Below, one piece after another: positions 8,164 through 15,126 of a stretch of DNA of 64,000 nucleotides. A model generated the notes under the pieces. It was not told the origin of the DNA, did not search any database, and worked only from the letters and a program-made list of their open reading frames with translations. Each line of letters starts with the position of its first letter. The stretch's first letter is position 1. This DNA comes from Streptomyces sp. NBC_00249. GTDB taxonomy: Bacteria > Actinomycetota > Actinomycetes > Streptomycetales > Streptomycetaceae. The stretch is taken from assembly GCF_026342355.1 (NCBI RefSeq), contig NZ_JAPEMV010000003.1:248001-312000 (forward strand). Direction: 5' to 3'. Made by a program: the position numbers and the translations under genes.

Positions 8164-8907
8164 ATGTGCGGCCGCTACGTCTCCACCCGCAGCCCCGAGG
8201 ACCTCACCGGTCTGTTCCAGGTCACGGCGAGGAGCCCCGACCTGGTCCTGCCGCCCAGCTGGAACGTCGCCCCGACGGACCCGGTGTGGGCGGTGCTGGA
8301 GCGCGCCGACCGGGAGAGCGGCGTACTGGAGCGGCAGCTGCGGGCGCTGCGGTGGGGACTGGTGCCGTCCTGGTCGAAGACCGCGGGCGGCGGAGCGAAG
8401 ATGATCAACGCCCGGGTGGAGACGGTGGCCGAGAAGCCGGCCTACCGCCGTGCCTTCGCCGCCCGCCGCTGCCTGCTGCCCGCCGACGGCTTCTACGAGT
8501 GGGAGCCCGTCCCCGCCACCGGCACGGCGAAGGCCTACAAGCAGCCTTGGTTCATCCGCCCGCTGGACGGCTCGGTGATGGCGATGGCCGGCCTGTACGA
8601 GTTCTGGCGCGACCCCGCCGTCACCGACGAGGACGATCCGGCGGCCTGGTGGGCCACCTGCACCGTCCTGACCACCGAGGCCAGTGACGACGCCGGCCGC
8701 GTCCACCCGCGCATGCCGCTGACCCTGGCCCCCGACGACTACGACAGCTGGCTGGACCCGGGACAGCGGGACCCGCACGCCCTGCGCGCCCTCCTCGCCA
8801 CACCGGCCGGCGGCCGCCTGGAGGTCCGGGCCGTGACGACGGCCGTCAACAGCGTCCGCAACAACGGCCCCGAACTCCTGGCGGACGCCCCCGGCCCCAC
8901 CGGGTGA
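8164..8907 (+). CDS. SRAP-family abasic-site protein (YedK/HMCES type)
   Basis: A 247-residue protein of the SOS-response-associated peptidase family. It starts MCGRYVS; after removal of Met1, Cys2 forms the thiazolidine crosslink to abasic sites in single-stranded DNA. Other family landmarks are WNVAPTDPV, LRWGLVPSW, INARVETVAEKPAYR, the RRCLLPADGFYEWE segment and the histidine in VHPRMPLTL. It protects abasic sites at replication forks. No SOS box was recognised upstream, and no DNA-repair gene is adjacent. Confidence 0.93.
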   Translation: MCGRYVSTRSPEDLTGLFQVTARSPDLVLPPSWNVAPTDPVWAVLERADRESGVLERQLRALRWGLVPSWSKTAGGGAKMINARVETVAEKPAYRRAFAARRCLLPADGFYEWEPVPATGTAKAYKQPWFIRPLDGSVMAMAGLYEFWRDPAVTDEDDPAAWWATCTVLTTEASDDAGRVHPRMPLTLAPDDYDSWLDPGQRDPHALRALLATPAGGRLEVRAVTTAVNSVRNNGPELLADAPGPTG

Positions 8908-8917
8908 GCGGCCCGCC

Positions 8918-10048
8918 TCACCGGCAGCACACGACGGGCACCCGCTGGACCGCGTTGTTGCCGAACCCCCCGCGGTTCCACTCCTGTTCGAGCGGCTGCG
9001 TACGGCCCTCGGCGTCCGTGGCGCGGGCCACGAGGGTGTGCCGGCCGGGCCGCGCCGTCCAGTCGCAGTGCCACCCCTGCCAGGCCCACTCGCCCGGCGG
9101 CCGCGCACCGACCTGCCCCCGCGTCCACGAGGCGCCCCCGTCGACGCTCAGCTCCACCGAGACGACCGGTCCGTGGCCGGACCAGGCGCGCCCCTCGACC
9201 CGTAGGGGGCCCGGGCGCACGACGCGTACCCGCGACATGAAGTCGGGGAAGCCCGGCGGGACCAGCAGGGCCCGCGGCGCGATCCGGGTGACCGGCTCCC
9301 CGGGGCCCTGCGGGTCCTCCCCGGCCCGCCGGTACCGGTAGGCCACCGCCTGCTGGAACCCGGTGAACGTGGTGTCGGCCAGGGTGATGTCCCGCAGCCA
9401 CTTCACGTGCGCCATCCCGTACCAGCCCGGGACGACCAGCCGCAGCGGATACCCGTGCTGCGGGGGCAGCGGCTGCCCGTTCATCGCGTACGCGACCAGT
9501 ACCCCGGGATCCCGGCCGGTGGCGACCGGCAGCGGCAGGCTGCGCCGGTAGTCCTGCTCCACCCCGCGCTCCACCCCGTGGTCGGCGCCCGTGAAGACGG
9601 CCTCGACGGCGTCCGCCCGCACCCCCGCCCCGGCCAGCACCGTCCGCAGCGGCACGCCCGTCCAGTCGGCGGTGCCCACCGCCTCGACCAGCCACGGCTG
9701 GCTCACCGGCCGGGGCGACAGCCGGGCCCGGCCGTTGCCCGCGCACTCCATGGTGACCCGGCGGGTGACCGCGGGCAGGGCCCGCAGGGCCGCCAGGTCC
9801 AGGCTGAGCGGCGTACGCACCCGGCCGCCGACGGTCAGCCGCCAGCTGTCCGCGTCGGCCGCGGGGATGTCGTAGTGGACCAGCACGTAGTGCAGCCCGG
9901 CCGGGGTGACCTCGTAGCGCAGGGCCTCCAGCGGCAGCCCGTGGTTGCGGGCGGCGAGCGCCAGCTCCTGCGGGCTGATGCCCTCGCCCTCGGCGGCCAC
10001 CCGGCCCGGCGCGCTGACCTCCGCCAGGGAGGTTTCGCTCGGCTCCAT
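8918..10048 (-). CDS. Sulfite oxidase-family molybdopterin oxidoreductase
   Basis: A 376-residue cytoplasmic protein with the eukaryotic-type molybdopterin domain (about 40-230) and a C-terminal Mo-cofactor dimerisation domain (about 240-370). The Mo ligand is C102 in TMECAGNGR. GYPLRLVVPGWYGMAHVKWL and QPLEQEWNRGGFGNNA are typical landmarks. No Tat or Sec signal is present, unlike MsrP-type enzymes, and no haem partner is adjacent. The substrate is unknown. The gene is convergent with the SRAP gene, with 10 bases between them. Confidence 0.9.
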   Translation of the reverse strand: MEPSETSLAEVSAPGRVAAEGEGISPQELALAARNHGLPLEALRYEVTPAGLHYVLVHYDIPAADADSWRLTVGGRVRTPLSLDLAALRALPAVTRRVTMECAGNGRARLSPRPVSQPWLVEAVGTADWTGVPLRTVLAGAGVRADAVEAVFTGADHGVERGVEQDYRRSLPLPVATGRDPGVLVAYAMNGQPLPPQHGYPLRLVVPGWYGMAHVKWLRDITLADTTFTGFQQAVAYRYRRAGEDPQGPGEPVTRIAPRALLVPPGFPDFMSRVRVVRPGPLRVEGRAWSGHGPVVSVELSVDGGASWTRGQVGARPPGEWAWQGWHCDWTARPGRHTLVARATDAEGRTQPLEQEWNRGGFGNNAVQRVPVVCCR

Positions 10049-10101
10049 CCCCCCATGCTCGCGCGCCCGGCCGCCCCGCGCCGCCCGAGGACGCCCCGGC
10101 G

Positions 10102-10569
10102 TCAGGCCGACGGGTGCGCCAGCGCGTACGTGAACGTGTACGGGACGGCCTCCGTCCCGTGGCGGTGGACGAACCCGCCCGAGCCGCTCAGACCCGCCAG
10201 CGCGCCCGTGCCCGAGCCGGGCACCACGGTGAAGGCGCAGCGGGTGCCTTCCGCGTCGAAGGAACCGCGCTCCTCCAGGACGAAGGACCCCGCACGCCCG
10301 TCGACCGTGCCGGCCAGCAACTCCATGCCGGTGTAGGTGCCGACGTTCTCACCGGTGTAGGCGATCGTGTACGCGCAGGAGGTCCCGGGCGCCTCGATCC
10401 CGCCGGAGAAATGGTTGACGACCTTCGCGCGGGCCAGGCGCGGTGCGCCGTCCGCCGCGCCGACGGGCTGCTCCTCCCAGTCGGCGAAGGTGAAACTGCC
10501 GGTGGTCTCCACCGGAGCGCCCTCCACGGGAGTGGTGTGCGCGTCGGTGGTCTCTGCTACGGATGACAT
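10102..10569 (-). CDS. DUF3224-family protein
   Basis: A 155-residue soluble protein of the DUF3224 beta-barrel (allene-oxide-cyclase-like) family. Landmarks are TGSFTFADWEEQPV, NHFSGGIEAPGTSCAYTI, the GSFVLEERGSFD strand and the GSGTGALAGLSGSGGF turn. No catalytic role is established. The gene is divergent from a WYL regulator, and the intergenic region carries a perfect inverted repeat, so it is probably that regulator's main target. The pairing of a DUF3224 gene with a YafY-like regulator is common in Streptomyces. Confidence 0.85.
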   Translation of the reverse strand: MSSVAETTDAHTTPVEGAPVETTGSFTFADWEEQPVGAADGAPRLARAKVVNHFSGGIEAPGTSCAYTIAYTGENVGTYTGMELLAGTVDGRAGSFVLEERGSFDAEGTRCAFTVVPGSGTGALAGLSGSGGFVHRHGTEAVPYTFTYALAHPSA

Positions 10570-10639
10570 GGGGGGCGGTCCTTCCGGTCGTCGCGCCGGA
10601 CGGCTTCCCCGCCCGGCGTGGAACCAGACTGTCCGCCGT

Positions 10640-10660
10640 ACCTGACACCTTCTGTCAGGT
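10640..10660. promoter_or_regulatory. Operator ACCTGACA-N5-TGTCAGGT
   Basis: Perfect 8-base arms (10640-10647 and 10653-10660) around CCTTC lie 12 bases before the WYL regulator start and 70 bases before the divergent DUF3224 gene. This is very likely the regulator's own binding site. Confidence 0.75.
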
Positions 10661-10672
10661 ACGGCCGAGACA

Positions 10673-11686
10673 ATGGAGTCCATGCGCGCCGACCGCCTCC
10701 TCTCCCTGCTCCTGCTGCTCCAGAACCGGGGCCGGATGACGGCGCCGCAGCTCGCCGCCGCCCTGGAGGTGTCGGTCCGTACCGTCCACCGCGACATCGA
10801 GGCGCTCGGCGCCTCCGGCGTGCCCGTGCTGGCCGAGCGCGGACCGGCGGGCGGCTACCGGCTGACGGACGGCTACCGCACCCGGCTCACCGGACTCACC
10901 GACACCCAGGCCGGCTCCCTCGTCCTCGCGGGCATGCCCGGGCCCGCCGGTGAACTCGGACTCGGGGCCGATCTGGCCGTGGCCCGGCTCAAGCTGCGGG
11001 CGGCGCTCCCGGCCGTCTCCGCCGAGCGGGCCCGGCTCGTCGAGGAACGCTTCCACCTCGACGCCACCGCATGGTTCCGGGAGGCGGACCCCGTCCCGCA
11101 CCTCGCGCCGATCGCCCGGGCGGTGTGGGACCAGCGCGTCCTGCGCACCCACTACGGCCGCCCGCGCGGCGAGGTCCGCCGCGAGCTCCATCCGCTGGGC
11201 CTGGTCCTCAAGGGCGGCATCTGGTACCTCGTCGCACGGACCGCCCCGGAGCGGGCGGAGGGCGACGGCGGCGCCGAACGGCACGTACGGAGCTACCGAG
11301 TGCGGCGGTTCCTGGCCGTGGAGACCCTCCCCGAAGGCTTCGAACGGCCCGCGGGTTTCGAACTCGCCGCGTATTGGCGGGAGTCCGCCGCCCAGCTGGA
11401 GGCAGCCCGGCACCGGACGACCGCCCTGCTGCGGATCTCCCCGCGCGGTGCGCTGCTCCTGCCCATGCAGTTCGGCGCGGCGGGCGTACGGGCCGTCGAG
11501 GCCGCGGAGCCGCCCGGGCCCGGCGACCCGGAGGGCTGGCTCCGCGTCCGTCTCCCCGTCGAGGGCGAGGCCCTCGCGGTCGGGGACCTGCTGCGCCTGG
11601 GCGCCGAGGCGGAGGTCCTGGGCCCGCCCGGACTGCGCCGCGCCGTCGCCCGGGCCGTCGCCACCCTGGCCGACCGCTACCGCTGA
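10673..11686 (+). CDS. YafY-type HTH/WYL-domain transcriptional regulator
   Basis: A 337-residue regulator. An N-terminal winged helix-turn-helix (about 5-60, RMTAPQLAAALEVSVRTVHR) is followed by a WYL domain (about 140-225). In the WYL domain, THYGRPRGEVRRELHPLGLV and GGIWYLVAR are typical of the ligand-binding SH3-like fold; a WCX-like C-terminal domain follows. Such proteins sense small ligands or nucleotides. A second in-frame ATG 9 bases later (10682) could be the true start. The adjacent inverted repeat points to autoregulation. Confidence 0.9.
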   Translation: MESMRADRLLSLLLLLQNRGRMTAPQLAAALEVSVRTVHRDIEALGASGVPVLAERGPAGGYRLTDGYRTRLTGLTDTQAGSLVLAGMPGPAGELGLGADLAVARLKLRAALPAVSAERARLVEERFHLDATAWFREADPVPHLAPIARAVWDQRVLRTHYGRPRGEVRRELHPLGLVLKGGIWYLVARTAPERAEGDGGAERHVRSYRVRRFLAVETLPEGFERPAGFELAAYWRESAAQLEAARHRTTALLRISPRGALLLPMQFGAAGVRAVEAAEPPGPGDPEGWLRVRLPVEGEALAVGDLLRLGAEAEVLGPPGLRRAVARAVATLADRYR

Positions 11687-11693
11687 CGGGGCG

Positions 11694-12296
11694 TCACTCC
11701 CGTCCGAGGGCCTCGCGCAGGGCGGCGGCCGAGGTGAAGAGGTGTCCCCGCAGGCCCAGGGCCCGGGCGGCATCGACGTTCTCCTGGCGGTCGTCGACGA
11801 AGAGGACCGCGCCGGGCGGCTCCCCGAGGGCCCGCAGGGCCCACGCGTAGGCGCCGGGCTGTGGTTTGGCGTACCCGATCCGGCAGGAGAAGGCGCGGAC
11901 CCGGAACCGGGCGAGCCAGGCCTGCTGTTCCTCGTAGTGCACGGCGAGTTCCTCCGGGATGTTCGACAGGAGCGCGATGTCCCGTCCGGAGGCGGCCAGT
12001 TCCCCGGTCAGGGCCACCATCTCCTCGTCGACGGCGCTCCAGCTCGCGACATCGGCCTCGACGAGGGCGGCGGTCCGCTCCGCGTCGAAGCGGGTGCCGA
12101 GGGCGCCGGCCACCAGGCGCCAGTAGCCGGGGCCGTCGAGCTCACCGCGGTCGTAGGCGGGGCGCAGGTCCCAGTACGCCTCCCAGAAGGACTGAGGCGA
12201 GGCCGCGCCGGCCGTCGCCAGCAGGCGCTGCCTCCCCTCGGGGGACTGGTGGCGGGCGATGACGCCGAACAGGTCGAAGAGCAGGGTCGCGGGCAT
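11694..12296 (-). CDS. HAD-superfamily hydrolase, YihX-like
   Basis: A 200-residue hydrolase. Motif I is LLFDLFGV (nucleophile D8; the usual second Asp is replaced, as in dehalogenase-like and YihX-like members). Motif II is ALLSNI, motif III the lysine in GYAKPQPGAYAWAL and motif IV VLFVDDRQENVDAA. A small helical cap lies at about 15-90. The substrate is probably a small phosphorylated metabolite. It starts 4 bases after the stop of the DeoR regulator gene, so the two are one transcription unit and the substrate may be a sugar phosphate. Confidence 0.88.
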   Translation of the reverse strand: MPATLLFDLFGVIARHQSPEGRQRLLATAGAASPQSFWEAYWDLRPAYDRGELDGPGYWRLVAGALGTRFDAERTAALVEADVASWSAVDEEMVALTGELAASGRDIALLSNIPEELAVHYEEQQAWLARFRVRAFSCRIGYAKPQPGAYAWALRALGEPPGAVLFVDDRQENVDAARALGLRGHLFTSAAALREALGRE

Positions 12297-12300
12297 CGCC

Positions 12301-13065
12301 TCACACCTTCCGTACGGTGACGCCGGCCGCGGCCAGGGCGTCGGTCTCTTCCTGCGGCGCCGCCTGGTCGGTGACGACGGCGTGCAGTGCGGAGGCGGGC
12401 AGTACGTGGGCCAGGGCCGTACGGGAGAGCTTCCCGGACTCGGTGACGGCGATGACGCGCCGCGCGGAGGCGACGGCGGCGCGCTTGACGGCGGCGTCGG
12501 CCAGGTCGTAGGCGGTCAGGCCGTCGGCCGCGGTCAGCCCGCAGCAGCCGATGACGGCGGTGTCGAAGCGCAGGGCTGCGAGGGAGGCCTCGGTCAGGGG
12601 TCCGGTCAGCGCCAGTTCCCCGCGCCGGGGCCGGCCGCCGGGCAGCAGGAGGGTCAGCCGGGGTGCGTCGGCGAGGGCGTTGGCGGCCTGCAGGGACAGG
12701 GGCATGACGGTCAGCCGGCGCTGGTGCAGGGCCCGGGCCACCTCCAGGCAGGTGGTGCCGCTGTCGAGGACCACCGACTCCCCGTCCGCGAGGAGCGAGG
12801 CCACCTCGGCGGCGATCCGCCGCTTGGTCTCCACCCCGTCCCCGGCGCGCAGCGCGAAGGGGGTCTCCTCGCCGCGCAGCAGCAGGGTCCGGGCGCCGCC
12901 CCGGTAGCGCTCCAGGACGCCCTGCTCGGCCAGGGCCTCCAGGTCGCGGCGGACGGTCATCTCGGAGGCGCCGGTGAGCTCCGCGAGCTCGGCGACGCTG
13001 CGCCGGCCGGCCTCGCGGACGGCGTCGGTGATCTGCTTCAAACGGTCTGCGCTCATACCACTCAT
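12301..13065 (-). CDS. DeoR-family transcriptional regulator
   Basis: A 254-residue repressor with an N-terminal DeoR helix-turn-helix (about 5-60, SVAELAELTGASEMTVRRDL). The C-terminal sensor domain (about 78-235) has the ISOCOT-fold signature DSGTTCLEVARAL, LLPGGRPRRGELALTG and IGCCGLTAADGLTAYD. Such proteins respond to phosphorylated sugars. ATG 13065 or ATG 13056 could be used; neither has a strong ribosome site. It shares an AT-rich promoter region with the divergent MFS gene and is coupled to the HAD hydrolase downstream. Confidence 0.9.
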   Translation of the reverse strand: MSGMSADRLKQITDAVREAGRRSVAELAELTGASEMTVRRDLEALAEQGVLERYRGGARTLLLRGEETPFALRAGDGVETKRRIAAEVASLLADGESVVLDSGTTCLEVARALHQRRLTVMPLSLQAANALADAPRLTLLLPGGRPRRGELALTGPLTEASLAALRFDTAVIGCCGLTAADGLTAYDLADAAVKRAAVASARRVIAVTESGKLSRTALAHVLPASALHAVVTDQAAPQEETDALAAAGVTVRKV

Positions 13066-13075
13066 GCTCACATTG

Positions 13076-13090
13076 AACAGATCTGCTGTT
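13076..13090. promoter_or_regulatory. Candidate DeoR operator AACAG-N5-CTGTT with a second direct copy
   Basis: AACAGATCTGCTGTT is a perfect 15-base palindrome. The element ATCTG(C)TGTTTG inside it (13081-13092) recurs as ATCTGTGTTTG at about 13113-13123. The short AT-rich gap holds the promoters of both divergent genes. Direct repeats are the usual target of DeoR proteins. Confidence 0.55.
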
Positions 13091-13137
13091 TGAAATGCAA
13101 GTTCCGCACATGATCTGTGTTTGTTATGTTCGTTTCC

Positions 13138-14364
13138 ATGCAGAGAACGAGATCCCTCACGAGGCCGCTGCGCAGCGCGCGCCGCGCCACCTTCGGCTAC
13201 TTCGCCCTCAACGGCTTCGTCATGGGGATGTGGATCGTCCACATCCCCGCCGTCGAGCACCGCACCGGCGCCACCCACGCGACCCTCGGCTGGCTCCTGC
13301 TGCTCCTGGGCGCCGGAGCCTTCGCGGGCATGCGGCTGGCCGGACCGCTCACCGACCGTTTCGGTGCCCGCAGGGCCGTACCGGCCGGAGCCGTCTTGTG
13401 CGCCGCCGCGCTCGTCCTGCCGGGGCTGGCCGCCGACACCCCGACGCTGGGCGCGGCCCTGCTGCTGCTCGGCTTCGGCAACGGCTGCCTCGACGTCGCG
13501 ATGAACACCCATGCCGTCCAGGTCGAACGCGGGCTGGGGCGGCCCGTCATGTCCGCCTTCCATGCAGTGTTCTCCCTCGGGGGCGTCCTCGCGGCCCTGG
13601 CCGGCGCCCTCACCCTGAGCCTCGGGCTGGGCGCCGCCACGACACTCGGCGCCACCGCCGCCGTCGGGTGCGTCCTCGCCCTCCTCGCCGCCCCCGCCCT
13701 CCTGCCCCGGGAGCCCGCGACGGCCCCCGAGCCCCGCGACCCCGGCGGCTCCCGCTCCGGCTCCCGCTCCGGCTCCCGTGCCCGCTCCCGCATACGGATC
13801 CTCGCCGCCCTCGCCTTCGCGCTCATGCTCTGCGAGGGAGTGGCCAACGACTGGAGCGCCCTCCACCTGCGGGACGCGTTCGGCGCTCCCGCGGCCACCG
13901 CCGCGCTCGCCTACGGGGCCTTCGCCACCGCCATGACCGTCGGCCGCCTCCTCACCGACCGGCTCGCGGCGCGCTTCGGCCCGGTCGCCGTCCTGCGCCA
14001 CGGGGCCGGCCTCGCCGCGGCCGGTCTGACCCTGGCCGTCGTCGCGCCCGGGGTGCCGGCGGCCCTGGCCGGCTGGACCCTCTTCGGGGCCGGGCTGTCC
14101 GGCTGCGTGCCCCAGCTGTTCAGCGCCGCCGGCCACGCCGATCCGCAGGCCGCCGGGGCCAACGTCTCCCGCGTGGCGGGCCTGGGCTACCTGGGCATGC
14201 TGGCGGGCCCGGCGGTGATCGGCCCGCTCACCCGCCCGGTGCCGCTCGACGCCGCCCTGCTGCTGCCCGTCGCCTGCTGCGCCGTCGCGGCCCTCGCCGC
14301 CAAGGCCCTCCTGCCGGTACCCGCACCCGGGTCCGGACCCGCCCCGGTCGCCGCCGCCGAATAG
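13138..14364 (+). CDS. MFS transporter (12 TM)
   Basis: A 408-residue major facilitator. The region after TM2 has AGPLTDRFGARRAVPAGAV, the A-motif of the family, and FGNGCLDVAMNTHAVQVE is typical of the FucP/YbjJ-like branch. A Ser-Arg-Gly loop (about 200-220) separates the two halves. The sugar-like substrate is inferred from the divergent DeoR regulator and HAD phosphatase. ATG 13138 is chosen; TATGTT ends 7 bases upstream, so the message may be leaderless. In-frame starts at 13126 and 13117 exist. Confidence 0.87.
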   Translation: MQRTRSLTRPLRSARRATFGYFALNGFVMGMWIVHIPAVEHRTGATHATLGWLLLLLGAGAFAGMRLAGPLTDRFGARRAVPAGAVLCAAALVLPGLAADTPTLGAALLLLGFGNGCLDVAMNTHAVQVERGLGRPVMSAFHAVFSLGGVLAALAGALTLSLGLGAATTLGATAAVGCVLALLAAPALLPREPATAPEPRDPGGSRSGSRSGSRARSRIRILAALAFALMLCEGVANDWSALHLRDAFGAPAATAALAYGAFATAMTVGRLLTDRLAARFGPVAVLRHGAGLAAAGLTLAVVAPGVPAALAGWTLFGAGLSGCVPQLFSAAGHADPQAAGANVSRVAGLGYLGMLAGPAVIGPLTRPVPLDAALLLPVACCAVAALAAKALLPVPAPGSGPAPVAAAE

Positions 14365-14389
14365 CCGGACGCGCTCTCCCCGGCTCCCG

Positions 14390-15004
14390 TCAGGCGATGT
14401 CGGCGGCCAGGTACCCGTGCAGCGCGCGCTTCAACTCGCGCACCAGCGCGGCCCGTTCGGCGCCCTCGGCGGCCACCACCAGGGGCACCATCGCCTGGAA
14501 GATCTGGATGGCCACGCGCGCCGTCCGGGACCGCTCCGCGGCCGGCAGCCCGGGCGCGCGGGCGCCGATCATCGCCTCGGTCCGGGTCAGCAGGGCCGAC
14601 TGGATCGGCCTGGCCGCGTCGGCCAGGCCGGCCGGCATGTCCGGGCGGGCGAAGAGGGCCTTGAAGCCCGGGTTGGCCACGTTGAAGGCGACGATCGGGT
14701 CGACCATCCGGTCGAGCAGGGCGTCGAGCGGTACGCCCGTGAAGTGCGCCTCGTCGAAGGCCTCCTGGTGCGCCGCCCTCAGCTGGGTGACGAAGCGGTC
14801 GGCGAGCGCCTGCGCGAGCGCCTCCTTGTTGGCGAAGAACTGGTAGAGCGAGCCGGGCGAGATGCCCGCCTCCGCCGCGATGGCGACCGTGGTCGCCTTC
14901 TCGTACCCGGCGCGCGCGAAGACCACCGCCGAGGCGTCGAGGATCTGCGCCATCCGCAGTTCGCCGCGTGCCTGCCGTCGTCTGGGCACCGTCGTCCCCG
15001 TCAT
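14390..15004 (-). CDS. TetR-family regulator of the MMPL exporter
   Basis: A 204-residue TetR repressor: helix-turn-helix at about residues 20-65 (ILDASAVVFARAGYEKATT, then SPGSLYQFFANKEAL) and a C-terminal ligand domain. It is divergent from the MMPL transporter gene, and two CGAAT-centred palindromes occupy the gap. It most likely represses the exporter until a lipophilic compound binds. Confidence 0.9.
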   Translation of the reverse strand: MTGTTVPRRRQARGELRMAQILDASAVVFARAGYEKATTVAIAAEAGISPGSLYQFFANKEALAQALADRFVTQLRAAHQEAFDEAHFTGVPLDALLDRMVDPIVAFNVANPGFKALFARPDMPAGLADAARPIQSALLTRTEAMIGARAPGLPAAERSRTARVAIQIFQAMVPLVVAAEGAERAALVRELKRALHGYLAADIA

Positions 15005-15050
15005 CCGAACCTCCGTCAGATCTCAGCCCGTGGGCACCACTTGAAAAATG

Positions 15051-15064
15051 CGAATGATCATTCG
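15051..15064. promoter_or_regulatory. TetR operator CGAATGATCATTCG
   Basis: A perfect 14-base palindrome 47 bases upstream of the TetR gene. A near-identical site lies 37 bases further on at 15088-15101. Confidence 0.75.
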
Positions 15065-15087
15065 TAATCTCACCGCGGCATCAAACA

Positions 15088-15101
15088 CGAATCATCATTC
15101 G
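15088..15101. promoter_or_regulatory. Second TetR operator CGAATCATCATTCG
   Basis: Same outer arms as the 15051-15064 palindrome with one asymmetric central base, lying next to an AT-rich -10-like stretch (GTAAATACT) of the transporter promoter. Two sites for two divergent promoters is the usual arrangement. Confidence 0.7.
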
Positions 15102-15126
15102 TAAATACTACCGGCAAGGGGGAACC

